From Methylococcaceae bacterium NSM2-1 (GTDB lineage: Bacteria; Pseudomonadota; Gammaproteobacteria; Methylococcales; Methylomonadaceae), in the NCBI GenBank assembly GCA_002256705.1, contig NQJI01000071.1, positions 1 through 6,949 on the forward strand: a stretch of DNA of 6,949 nucleotides. Reading direction: 5' to 3'. Positions 1 to 6,133 of the stretch are shown one piece after another. Numbering within the stretch: the stretch's first letter is position 1; each line of letters begins with the position of its first letter. The position numbers were made by a program, and so were the translations under genes. The notes below the pieces were generated by a model that ran no database searches, was not told where the DNA came from, and saw nothing but the letters and a program-made list of their open reading frames with translations.

Positions 1-1
1 C

Positions 2-151
2 GCATCGGCTCGCCAGGGATTTTTCTGGTGGGAAATCGATATGAGTTACTATTTGCTTCGGTTGATGTCCCTGTTTGGCATCATCTGGGATTTAAAGCCG
101 GTTCCGGCTGACCGCTTGTACTCGAATCTTATTAAAAAGGCACAACAATGA
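2..151 (+). CDS. Fatty-acid (acyl-CoA-type) desaturase, C-terminal fragment
   Basis: The window opens inside this gene; 49 C-terminal codons are visible, ending at a TGA at 149-151. The fragment contains ASARQGFFWWEIDMSYY followed by a hydrophobic stretch and WDLKPVP. This is the characteristic tail of bacterial membrane-bound delta-9-type desaturases (COG1398), di-iron enzymes that put a cis double bond into acyl chains. In that family the last histidine box (HNxHH) lies just before the ASARQG motif, so here it falls just outside the window and the metal ligands cannot be checked. The stop overlaps the next start by 4 bp (ATGA), which points to translational coupling with the FAD oxidoreductase. 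A desaturase at the head of this cluster would supply the unsaturated chains that CFA-like methyltransferases act on. The family call is fairly secure; the exact substrate (acyl-CoA or phospholipid) and regiospecificity are unknown. Confidence 0.8.
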   Translation, partial: ASARQGFFWWEIDMSYYLLRLMSLFGIIWDLKPVPADRLYSNLIKKAQQ

Positions 152-1389
152 AGATGGCGATTGTCGGCAGCGGCATTGCCGGGCTTTATGCGGCGCACTA
201 TTTGAGCAAACGCCATCAGGTTACAGTGTATGAAGCCAATAGCACTCCGGGCGGCCATACCGATACGCATAACATTGTTCTGGGGGACCGGACTTATGCG
301 GTTGATACCGGCTTTATTGTTTTCAACGAACATAATTATCATTATTTCTGCCGGTTCCTCAGTGACCTGGGCGTGGCTTCGCAGCCGTCCGACATGACTT
401 TTAGTGTAGCTAATGCACTTACCGGGCTTGAATACAATGCGACCACCCTGGATAAACTGTTCTGCCAGCGGCGCAATGTATTCCGCCCGCGCTTTTACCG
501 CATGGTCAGGGATATTTTGCGTTTTTACCGCGAAGCGCCCGCGCTGTTAGACAGCACCGACGATAAGTTGACGCTGGGCGACTATCTGCAACAACAGCAC
601 TACAGCCAAACCTTTATCGACGATCATATCCTGCCGATGGCTTGCGCGTTATGGTCCGGTCCGCCGCAAGTGGTAAAGGATTTTCCGGCCCGCTATTTTG
701 TCGCGTTTATGGCCAATCACCAGATGTTAAAGACCGACAACAGGCCGCAGTGGCGAACCGTTTGCGGCGGTTCCTCGACTTATGTACAGGCATTCAAGCG
801 GGACTTTATAGGCGACTTGCGTCTTGGTTGCCCCGTGCAGGCAGTAAGCCGGGATAACACCGGCGTAACGGTAAAAACCGGTCAGGGTCTAGAACACTAT
901 GACCACCTGATTCTGGCCTGCCATAGTGATCAAGCCCTGCGCTTGTTGCAGGATGCCAGCGGCCAGGAAGCTGAAATCCTGGGCGCCATGACCTTTCAGG
1001 AGAATGACGTGGTTCTGCATATGGATGTCAGCCTGATGCCGAAGCATCCTAAAGCCTGGGCAAGCTGGAACGCGCTCAAGTTAAGCGAAACCCAGGCGCG
1101 CTGCACCGTCACTTATTACATGAACCTGCTGCAAAATTTGGATGCGCCGGAACCTTTGCTGGTAACACTTAATTGCACGGACCGGATTGATTCAGCAAAA
1201 ATTTTACAAAGAAGAAATTATTATCACCCTGTGTACACGCCGGCAAGCCTGGCTGCGCAAAAGCGGCGCGCTGAAATCAATGGCGTAAATAACACCTGGT
1301 ATGCCGGCGCCTATTGGGGCTGGGGTTTTCATGAAGACGGCGCCAAAAGCGCACAGGAAGTTATTGACCAGTTAAGCGAACAAACATGA
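148..1389 (+). CDS. FAD-dependent oxidoreductase (COG2907 / amine-oxidase-like flavoprotein)
   Basis: This 413-residue flavoprotein starts with a Rossmann dinucleotide-binding motif, VGSGIAGL at residues 6-13, with the ribose-binding acidic residue E29 in VYEA and a following GGH. VDTGFIVFN (52-60) and the C-terminal GAYWGWGFHEDG (387-398), which closes the FAD site, are hallmarks of the COG2907 branch of flavin amine oxidase / phytoene-desaturase-like proteins. Such proteins are repeatedly found beside DUF1365 and CFA-like genes and are often annotated as cyclopropane/cyclopropene fatty acid synthesis proteins. The reaction is not established here; oxidation or desaturation of a modified acyl chain is an inference. 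No signal peptide is visible, so it is probably cytoplasmic or peripheral to the membrane. AAAAAGG at 134-140, 7 nt before ATG 148, supports the start. A second in-frame ATG at 154 is possible but less well placed. It overlaps its neighbours by 4 bp on both sides. Confidence 0.88.
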   Translation: MKMAIVGSGIAGLYAAHYLSKRHQVTVYEANSTPGGHTDTHNIVLGDRTYAVDTGFIVFNEHNYHYFCRFLSDLGVASQPSDMTFSVANALTGLEYNATTLDKLFCQRRNVFRPRFYRMVRDILRFYREAPALLDSTDDKLTLGDYLQQQHYSQTFIDDHILPMACALWSGPPQVVKDFPARYFVAFMANHQMLKTDNRPQWRTVCGGSSTYVQAFKRDFIGDLRLGCPVQAVSRDNTGVTVKTGQGLEHYDHLILACHSDQALRLLQDASGQEAEILGAMTFQENDVVLHMDVSLMPKHPKAWASWNALKLSETQARCTVTYYMNLLQNLDAPEPLLVTLNCTDRIDSAKILQRRNYYHPVYTPASLAAQKRRAEINGVNNTWYAGAYWGWGFHEDGAKSAQEVIDQLSEQT

Positions 1390-2153
1390 GTACCTTAAAC
1401 AGCCGATTATTCCAGGGCTGGATTCGTCATCGCCGTTACCTGCCCAAAAAACATAGTTTCAGCTACCCCATCTTCATGAGCTGGCTAGACCTGGATGAGT
1501 TGGATAAGGTGATGGCGCTAAGCCCCTTCTGGTCTTTGGAGCGCTTTAACCTGGTCAGCTTTTATCGTAGCGATTATCTGGGTGAAGCCGGGCAGGACCT
1601 AACCGATGCTGTAAAAAACCGTATCAAGGAACAAACCGGAGATTCATTCAAGGGCCGAATCTGCCTGTTAACCCATTTGCGATTTCTGGGTTTTTGTTTC
1701 AATCCGGTCAGCTTTTATTTCTGTTATCCCGAGAGCACAGAGTCGCCGCGTTACATTCTCGCGGAAATAAATAACACGCCGTGGAATGAACGTTACTGCT
1801 ACGTGTTGGATACGCAGGAGAGTCCGGTACAAAAAGACAAATGGGCATTTGAATTTGACAAAGCCTTTCATGTGTCGCCGTTTATGCCGATGACGCAGCA
1901 TTACCGCTGGCAATTCAGCCTGCATGAAGCAAACCTGACCATTCACATGCAGTTACAACAGGACAATGAAAGCTGTTTTGACGCCACTTTGCAGCTAAAA
2001 GCACTGGCAATGACCCGCATGGCGATGCGCACTACGCCCTTGCATTATCCTTTTTTGACCTTGTCGGTGGTCGTTTCAATATATTGGCAGGCTTTCCGTT
2101 TGTGGCTGAAAGGCATCCCTTTTTATGGTCACCCTGACAAACAACCTGAATAA
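1386..2153 (+). CDS. DUF1365 domain-containing protein
   Basis: This 255-residue protein covers the length usual for the DUF1365 family (COG3496). Recognisable family blocks are an N-terminal basic/aromatic segment, HRRYLPKKHSFSYP (15-28), then RFLGFCFNPVSFYFCY (99-114), NNTPWNERYCYVL (129-141) and KAFHVSPFMPM (159-169). These conserved aromatic, Asn, His and Pro residues look like a substrate pocket and not a purely structural scaffold. The central region is hydrophobic, and a hydrophobic stretch lies near the C-terminus (about 222-240), so membrane association is likely. No reaction is firmly assigned to the family; its steady pairing with the flavoprotein and the CFA-like methyltransferase suggests a role on acyl chains (inference). 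The start overlaps the preceding stop (ATGA) and lacks a strong ribosome binding site, consistent with translational coupling. It has also been loosely labelled a plasmid partition ParA-like protein in some annotations, but no P-loop is present. Confidence 0.85.
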   Translation: MSTLNSRLFQGWIRHRRYLPKKHSFSYPIFMSWLDLDELDKVMALSPFWSLERFNLVSFYRSDYLGEAGQDLTDAVKNRIKEQTGDSFKGRICLLTHLRFLGFCFNPVSFYFCYPESTESPRYILAEINNTPWNERYCYVLDTQESPVQKDKWAFEFDKAFHVSPFMPMTQHYRWQFSLHEANLTIHMQLQQDNESCFDATLQLKALAMTRMAMRTTPLHYPFLTLSVVVSIYWQAFRLWLKGIPFYGHPDKQPE

Positions 2154-2170
2154 AATCCCAGGAGAACTTT

Positions 2171-3433
2171 ATGAATGCAGTCGTAGGTACTTTAAGCAAA
2201 ACCCCGGCACGAATTGATTTGCTGTTACGCAAAGCGTTACTGGATAAACTTGCCCGCCTGGAGAATGCGGTATTAACCATAGCGGATCCCTTGGGTGAAT
2301 TTGTATTAGGTTCCGAAGGCCCTGATGGCTTACGCGCCAGAATCGATGTAATGAACATGAGTTTCTACCGGCAAGTTGCTCTGGGCGGCTCGATAGGCGC
2401 GGCCGAGTCTTATATGGACCAGGATTGGCAGGCGGATGATTTGTGCCGGGTTATACAGATCCTGGTGCGCAATCGTGATCTGCTCGACAGCATGGAAGGC
2501 GGTTTGGCAACGCTGGCGAATCAGTTGCTCAAGGTATGGCATTTCGCTAATCGCAACTCGCAACAGGGCAGCCGGAAAAATATAGCTGCGCATTATGATC
2601 TGGGTAATGCGTTGTTTGCCCTGTTTCTGGATCAACACGGCATGTATTCCTCAGCCACTTTTTATCATCCTGAACAGACTTTGGAACAGGCGTCGACCGC
2701 CAAACTGGAACGCATCTGCCAAAAGTTGCATTTGCAACTGGACGACCATGTCCTGGAAATCGGTACCGGCTGGGGTGGTTTTGCGACCTATGCAGCCAAA
2801 AACTATGGCTGCCATATCACCACGACAACCATTTCCAAGGAACAATACCAGGCTGCCCAACAACGGATTGCCGATGCCGGCGTGGCGGACCGTGTCACGG
2901 TGTTGATGGAGGATTACCGGGATTTGCAGGGCCATTATGACAAACTGGTTTCAATTGAAATGATAGAAGCGGTGGGACATCACTATCTGGATACCTATCT
3001 GAAACAATGCGCGGCTTTGTTAAAACCCAGTGGCTTGGCCCTGATTCAGGCGATTACCATAGAAGACAGGTATTATCATCAGGCGTTAAAAAGCGTTGAT
3101 TTTATCAAGCGCTATATTTTCCCCGGCAGTTTTATTCCCTGTGTGAGTGCGATCGTCACCAGCGCTTCGCGGTGCACGGATTTGCGGCTGATTAATCTTG
3201 AAGATCAGGGTGAAAGTTATGCACTGACCTTAAACAACTGGCGCAAACGCTTCCTGGCGGCGTTGGATCAAGTCAGGGCACAGGGTTACAATGAGGAATT
3301 TATTCGCATGTGGGAATTTTATCTGTGTTATTGCGAAGGCGGCTTTAAAGAAAAATCGATTTCCAATGTTCAGTTACTGCTAGCCAAACCCGGCAATCGT
3401 CGTCAGCAATGGTTACCTGTTTATGAATCGTAA
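2171..3433 (+). CDS. CFA-synthase-like SAM-dependent fatty-acyl methyltransferase (non-canonical active site)
   Basis: This 420-residue protein has an N-terminal helical domain (about 1-130) and a class I SAM methyltransferase domain. AAHYDLGN (139-146) and the SAM-binding loop EIGTGWGGF (196-204) place it in the cyclopropane-fatty-acyl-phospholipid synthase family, which transfers a methylene or methyl carbon to the cis double bond of phospholipid acyl chains. Aligned by eye with E. coli Cfa, Glu239 (E266 in MIEAVG), Ile268 (I295) and Tyr317 (Y350) are kept. Cys139 is replaced by Ser161 (MYSSA) and His266 by Gln293 (LIQAI). Those residues help hold the bicarbonate base in true CFA synthases, so the product may be a methylated chain and not a cyclopropane. 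It is longer than E. coli Cfa (382 aa). AGGAGAA at 2160-2166 precedes the ATG. It follows the DUF1365 gene by 17 bp and overlaps the next gene by 11 bp. Family secure; the product is inferred. Confidence 0.92.
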   Translation: MNAVVGTLSKTPARIDLLLRKALLDKLARLENAVLTIADPLGEFVLGSEGPDGLRARIDVMNMSFYRQVALGGSIGAAESYMDQDWQADDLCRVIQILVRNRDLLDSMEGGLATLANQLLKVWHFANRNSQQGSRKNIAAHYDLGNALFALFLDQHGMYSSATFYHPEQTLEQASTAKLERICQKLHLQLDDHVLEIGTGWGGFATYAAKNYGCHITTTTISKEQYQAAQQRIADAGVADRVTVLMEDYRDLQGHYDKLVSIEMIEAVGHHYLDTYLKQCAALLKPSGLALIQAITIEDRYYHQALKSVDFIKRYIFPGSFIPCVSAIVTSASRCTDLRLINLEDQGESYALTLNNWRKRFLAALDQVRAQGYNEEFIRMWEFYLCYCEGGFKEKSISNVQLLLAKPGNRRQQWLPVYES

Positions 3434-3965
3434 TAACTGGCTCAATATGCTTTGGATGCAGGCCTTATGGTTCGGCGCTGTTGTTGGTGCAGCTCATCAA
3501 CAGCTCTGGCTGGCTCCGGTCGTCATGATGGGCTTTGCCTTCTGGGAGCTACGTCCTGACAGGCGTGTTTATGGCGACTTTCAGCTAATGCTGGTCGCGG
3601 TATTAATCGGGCTCACACTGGATACAACCTGGGTAAGGCTCGGCTGGCTTGAGTTTGCCGCGGGCTGGGCCTTTTCCGAGCGAGCGCCTTTATGGATTCT
3701 GTTACTATGGGCTGGGCTGGCATTAACACTCAATCATTCTCTGGCCTGGCTGCAATCGCGATTAGTGCTTGCTGCTGTGTTGGGCGGCGTTAGCAGTCCA
3801 TTATCGTATCTGGCTGCTTCACGTTTGGGCGCGGTGGATATTATTACCGAATCCGGAGTCTGGTTTGTAGGGCTGGGTTTAAGCTGGGCGGTCGCCTTAC
3901 CCTTATTGCTCTGGCTGGCGAGCCATTTCAAGCGACTTAAACAAGAGGAGCAAAACGATGTCTAG
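3423..3965 (+). CDS. DUF2878 domain-containing integral membrane protein
   Basis: This is a 180-residue, very hydrophobic protein with about five or six predicted membrane segments (roughly 8-24, 28-42, 53-70, 88-110, 112-132 and 145-167). Family-like landmarks are the Trp-rich start, WELRPDR (41-47), APLWILLLWAGLALTLNHSL (88-107) and the Gly/Pro block GGVSSPLSYLAASRLGA (121-137), followed by a basic and acidic C-terminal tail. The length fits DUF2878. The family has no known biochemical function; no catalytic metal or nucleotide motif is visible, although H105 next to N104 in the fourth segment is a conserved-looking polar pair. It overlaps the upstream methyltransferase by 11 bp and the downstream DUF1295 gene by 8 bp, so it is certainly co-transcribed with them. 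No good ribosome binding site precedes ATG 3423; coupling is likely, and an in-frame ATG at 3447 is an alternative. A membrane partner or anchor for the lipid enzymes is conceivable but speculative. Confidence 0.8.
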   Translation: MNRNNWLNMLWMQALWFGAVVGAAHQQLWLAPVVMMGFAFWELRPDRRVYGDFQLMLVAVLIGLTLDTTWVRLGWLEFAAGWAFSERAPLWILLLWAGLALTLNHSLAWLQSRLVLAAVLGGVSSPLSYLAASRLGAVDIITESGVWFVGLGLSWAVALPLLLWLASHFKRLKQEEQNDV

Positions 3966-4725
3966 TTTGATTATCGTAGCAGTTTTTAGTATCGGCGCCA
4001 TGTTATTGGCCTGGAACTGGCAAAAGAGCCACGCCAACGCGGGTGTTGTAGATGTCGTCTGGGCGTTCGGCATGATGTTTGCCGGGCCCTGGTATGCTCT
4101 AACCGGAACCGCACCATTGTTTTTAAAATTGAGTTTGGGCGTACTGACCTTTAGCTGGTTTTGGCGCTTGGGCCGTCATCTGCAGCGACGCGTGTTCAAG
4201 GAAACCGAAGATGGTCGATATCATGCCATGCGCAAGGCCATGAAAGATCGTGCCGATCTGGGTTTCCTGCTATTTTTTTTGTTGCAGGCTGGATTTATCT
4301 GGCTCTTATCGTTGCCGTTCTGGGCAGTTGCACAAAATTCTAGGCCGCAAACCTCTCTTGTTGTCGCCGCCCTGCTGCTCGCGGCCTTGGCGTTATACGG
4401 TGAAACTACGGCTGATCAGCAACTGGCTGAATTCAGAAAAAAGCCTCAACATCGGGGTTTGAGTTGCCGTGAGGGCTGGTGGCGGTATTCCAGGCATCCG
4501 AATTATTTTTTTGAATGGCTGCACTGGTTTGCTTATCCGTTGATGGGCTGGGGCGGTGAATATCAATATTGGTTATGGCTTGCGCCTGTCGTGATGTTTT
4601 GTTTTTTATACTGGTTTACCGGCATTCCATTCACCGAACAACAGGCCTTACGCAGCCGTGGCGAGGATTACCGCTTGTACCAGAAAACCACCAGCATGTT
4701 TTTCCCGTGGTGGCCGGAGACATGA
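3958..4725 (+). CDS. DUF1295 family membrane protein (steroid 5-alpha-reductase C-terminal-like)
   Basis: This 255-residue polytopic membrane protein carries the DUF1295 signatures: NAGVVDVVWAFG near the N-terminus (27-38), a polar EDGRYHAMR loop (84-92), GWWRYSRHPNYFFEW (173-187) and a C-terminal GIPFTEQQALRSRGEDY (222-238) followed by FFPWWP. The SRHPNY block resembles the cofactor-binding C-terminal segment of steroid 5-alpha reductases and isoprenylcysteine/phospholipid methyltransferases. That makes an NADPH-dependent ene-reductase or a methyltransferase the two leading ideas; neither is proven. Hydrophobic segments lie at about 3-19, 30-48, 54-70, 101-124, 132-148 and 203-221. AAGAGGAG at 3943-3950, 7 nt before the ATG, gives a strong ribosome binding site despite the 8-bp overlap with the DUF2878 gene. 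In this operon a reductase acting on an unsaturated methylated acyl chain is an attractive hypothesis. Confidence 0.86.
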   Translation: MSSLIIVAVFSIGAMLLAWNWQKSHANAGVVDVVWAFGMMFAGPWYALTGTAPLFLKLSLGVLTFSWFWRLGRHLQRRVFKETEDGRYHAMRKAMKDRADLGFLLFFLLQAGFIWLLSLPFWAVAQNSRPQTSLVVAALLLAALALYGETTADQQLAEFRKKPQHRGLSCREGWWRYSRHPNYFFEWLHWFAYPLMGWGGEYQYWLWLAPVVMFCFLYWFTGIPFTEQQALRSRGEDYRLYQKTTSMFFPWWPET

Positions 4726-4820
4726 AGCTTGATTTATGCCTTTTCCATTGGGGGAGATATTGTGGAATAAAATCCAATTAAGCTAGTAAAAACATAACTG
4801 TTCAGCGCGAAGCACAACAA

Positions 4821-4984
4821 TCCCTCTCCAGCGGGACAAATTAGCCGGGAGCGGATTTGGTCGCGCCGAGAGCGCCCGGAGGGTTCCGGGCGGACAGCCC
4901 GGAAACACTGGGTGGTGAGTGGAATCAAAAAATGTTATATGCCTGTTTAATTCTCCTCACCCAGCCCTCTCCATCAGGAGAGGG
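4821..4984. repeat. Intergenic GC-rich repeat element with nested inverted repeats
   Basis: The element is bounded by CCCTCTCC at 4822-4829 and its reverse complement GGAGAGGG at 4977-4984. CCCTCTCC is repeated at 4965-4972 and forms a perfect 8-bp hairpin with GGAGAGGG around an ATCA loop. Inside, TTCCGGGC (4884-4891) and GCCCGGAA (4897-4904) make another perfect 8-bp stem with a 5-nt loop, and CTGGGTG (4908-4914) pairs with CACCCAG (4958-4964). The CTCACCC...CCCTCTCC...GGAGAGGG pattern resembles dispersed intergenic repeats common in proteobacterial genomes. There is no transposase, so a non-autonomous (MITE- or REP-like) element is the likely nature; copy number cannot be seen from one window. 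Confidence 0.6.
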
Positions 4985-5011
4985 TATACTCTCAGCTATT
5001 TGCGGGTATAC
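4982..5011. repeat. Pair of GGGTATAC direct repeats (possible operator)
   Basis: GGGTATAC occurs at 4982-4989 and again at 5004-5011, start-to-start spacing 22 bp (about two helical turns). Each copy contains the palindrome GTATAC. They sit about 50-75 bp upstream of the second methyltransferase, where a regulator binding site would be expected. The first copy overlaps the end of the repeat element by three bases, so coincidence is possible. No regulator can be named. Confidence 0.3.
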
Positions 5012-5026
5012 GGATTCGCTTAATAT
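5000..5026 (+). promoter_or_regulatory. Weak candidate sigma-70 promoter for the second methyltransferase
   Basis: TTGCGG (5000-5005) and TAATAT (5021-5026) are separated by 15 bp, slightly short for sigma-70, and each box matches the consensus only partly. A TATAAA at 5035-5040 is an alternative -10 box but would give a very short leader. The position after a 300-bp gap makes a promoter somewhere here plausible; the exact boxes are uncertain. Confidence 0.22.
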
Positions 5027-5048
5027 TTACTATGTATAAAGCAATTAA

Positions 5049-5053
5049 TGAGG
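5049..5053 (+). promoter_or_regulatory. Ribosome binding site that fixes the methyltransferase start at 5060
   Basis: TGAGG lies 6 nt before the ATG at 5060. The longer in-frame choice, ATG 5048, would contain this site within its own coding sequence and has no purine-rich site upstream (GTATAAAGCAATTA). The downstream ATG is therefore preferred, which removes four residues from the longest possible frame. Confidence 0.6.
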
Positions 5054-5059
5054 TTCATC

Positions 5060-6091
5060 ATGAACACTATTACCCTCGCAGAACATAAACTATTGCCGGA
5101 TGGTCTGGTGCGGTTCGGGATTAAAAAACTGTTAAAGCAGCGTTTACAGGACGAATATGCCAATGATCCCGAACGGCGCGAAAAGCGTTACCAGCAACTA
5201 CTGGAAAACCTTCGCCTAAGCCCGATTGCCATTGAAACCGGCGCCGCCAATGCTCAGCATTACGAAGTCCCGGCAGCATTTTATAAGTATGCTCTGGGAA
5301 AACACCTGAAGTACTCCTCCTGCTACTGGGATGAGCAAACCGAAAATCTTGATCAGGCAGAAGCCCGGATGTTAGCACTGACAGCGGAGCGCGCCGAATT
5401 GCTTGATGGCCAGCAAATACTCGAACTGGGCTGCGGCTGGGGGTCTTTAACCTTATGGATGGCCGAGCATTTCCCGAATAGTCGCATTACCGCCGTTTCC
5501 AATTCCAATAGTCAGCGGGAATATATAGAGCAGCAGGCAAAACAGCGAGGTTTGGGGAATATCGAAGTGATGACCTGTGACGTTAACCAACTGACTTTGG
5601 ATAAACAATTTGACCGTATAGTTTCTGTCGAGATGTTTGAGCACATGCGTAATTATGACAGCCTGTTAAGCAAGATTGCCAGCTGGCTAAGAGCTGACGG
5701 CAAGTTGTTTGTGCATATTTTCTGTCATAAAAAGCTAGCCTATCCCTTCGAAACCGAGGGCGAAGATAACTGGATGGGGCGATACTTTTTTACCGGCGGA
5801 CTGATGCCGGCACGAGATACGTTGCTGCATTTTCAAAAAGAGTTACAGTTGCAATACCAATGGGACTTGTCCGGCAGTCATTATCAAAAAACGGCTGAAG
5901 CCTGGCTGGCTAATATGGATCAACATCGCCATGAAATCCGCGCGGTATTTAACAATATCTACGGAAAAAAACAGGCACGCATCTGGCAGCAACGCTGGCG
6001 CATTTTTTTTATGGCCTGCGCGGAATTGTTTGGCTATAGCAAGGGTAATGAGTGGCGGGTAGCGCAATATCTTTTTATAAAGTCCAGCTGA
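5060..6091 (+). CDS. CFA / coclaurine N-methyltransferase-like SAM-dependent methyltransferase
   Basis: This 343-residue protein has an N-terminal helical region of about 75 residues and a class I methyltransferase core. Landmarks are HYEVPAAFY (67-75), YSSCYW (85-90), the SAM loop ELGCGWGS (122-129), SVEMFEHMRNY (189-199) and FVHIFCHK (217-224). It belongs to the broad CFA/mycolic acid methyltransferase superfamily, but the EMFEHM(K/R)NY block and the length match the coclaurine-type N-methyltransferase branch, in which the Glu-His pair (here E194 and H195) is catalytic. Unlike the methyltransferase at 2171-3433 it keeps the Cys (C88) and His (H219) that line the CFA active site. It is therefore not a simple duplicate of that gene. 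The substrate is unknown: an acyl chain, a sterol-like compound or an amine head group are all possible. It may be transcribed separately because a 334-bp gap precedes it. The start is chosen by the Shine-Dalgarno at 5049-5053. Confidence 0.86.
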   Translation: MNTITLAEHKLLPDGLVRFGIKKLLKQRLQDEYANDPERREKRYQQLLENLRLSPIAIETGAANAQHYEVPAAFYKYALGKHLKYSSCYWDEQTENLDQAEARMLALTAERAELLDGQQILELGCGWGSLTLWMAEHFPNSRITAVSNSNSQREYIEQQAKQRGLGNIEVMTCDVNQLTLDKQFDRIVSVEMFEHMRNYDSLLSKIASWLRADGKLFVHIFCHKKLAYPFETEGEDNWMGRYFFTGGLMPARDTLLHFQKELQLQYQWDLSGSHYQKTAEAWLANMDQHRHEIRAVFNNIYGKKQARIWQQRWRIFFMACAELFGYSKGNEWRVAQYLFIKSS

Positions 6092-6133
6092 GTGATGAGC
6101 AGGAAAGGGATTACAGTAAAAACTTATTAAGGT

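Larger units (their letters stand above)
4726..5059. other. 334-bp intergenic region separating the six-gene run from the second methyltransferase
   Basis: No convincing gene is seen here. The first about 95 bases are AT-rich and featureless apart from a 20-codon reading frame beginning at 4722 that shows no family resemblance. Bases 4821-4984 form a GC-rich repeat-like element with several inverted repeats. Bases 4982-5011 hold two copies of GGGTATAC, and the remainder is an AT-rich leader with a weak promoter-like sequence and the Shine-Dalgarno for the next gene. No T-tract follows any of the hairpins, so a classical intrinsic terminator is not evident. Confidence 0.75.

Noticed and set aside
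4722..4781. A 20-codon frame starting at ATG 4722 that overlaps the DUF1295 stop in an ATGA arrangement
   Set aside because: The overlap imitates the coupling seen elsewhere in the operon, but the peptide is only 19 residues, has no recognisable features and ends in AT-rich non-coding sequence.
4965..4984. CCCTCTCC-ATCA-GGAGAGGG hairpin as an intrinsic terminator for the six-gene run
   Set aside because: It is followed by TATACTCTC with no T-tract, and it lies 240 bp after the last stop; repeat origin explains it better.
4734..5039. Reading frames on both strands across the intergenic repeat (4734-4928 minus, 4857-5039 plus)
   Set aside because: They are products of the GC-rich inverted repeats; the peptides resemble no family and lack ribosome binding sites.
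5048..5059. ATG 5048 as the start of the second methyltransferase
   Set aside because: No Shine-Dalgarno precedes it, whereas TGAGG is well placed for ATG 5060.
4726..5059. A singlet-oxygen sigma factor (RpoE/ChrR-type) promoter ahead of the second methyltransferase
   Set aside because: No convincing TGATC-type -35 box with a suitably spaced -10 box was found; if the operon has such a promoter it lies upstream of the window.
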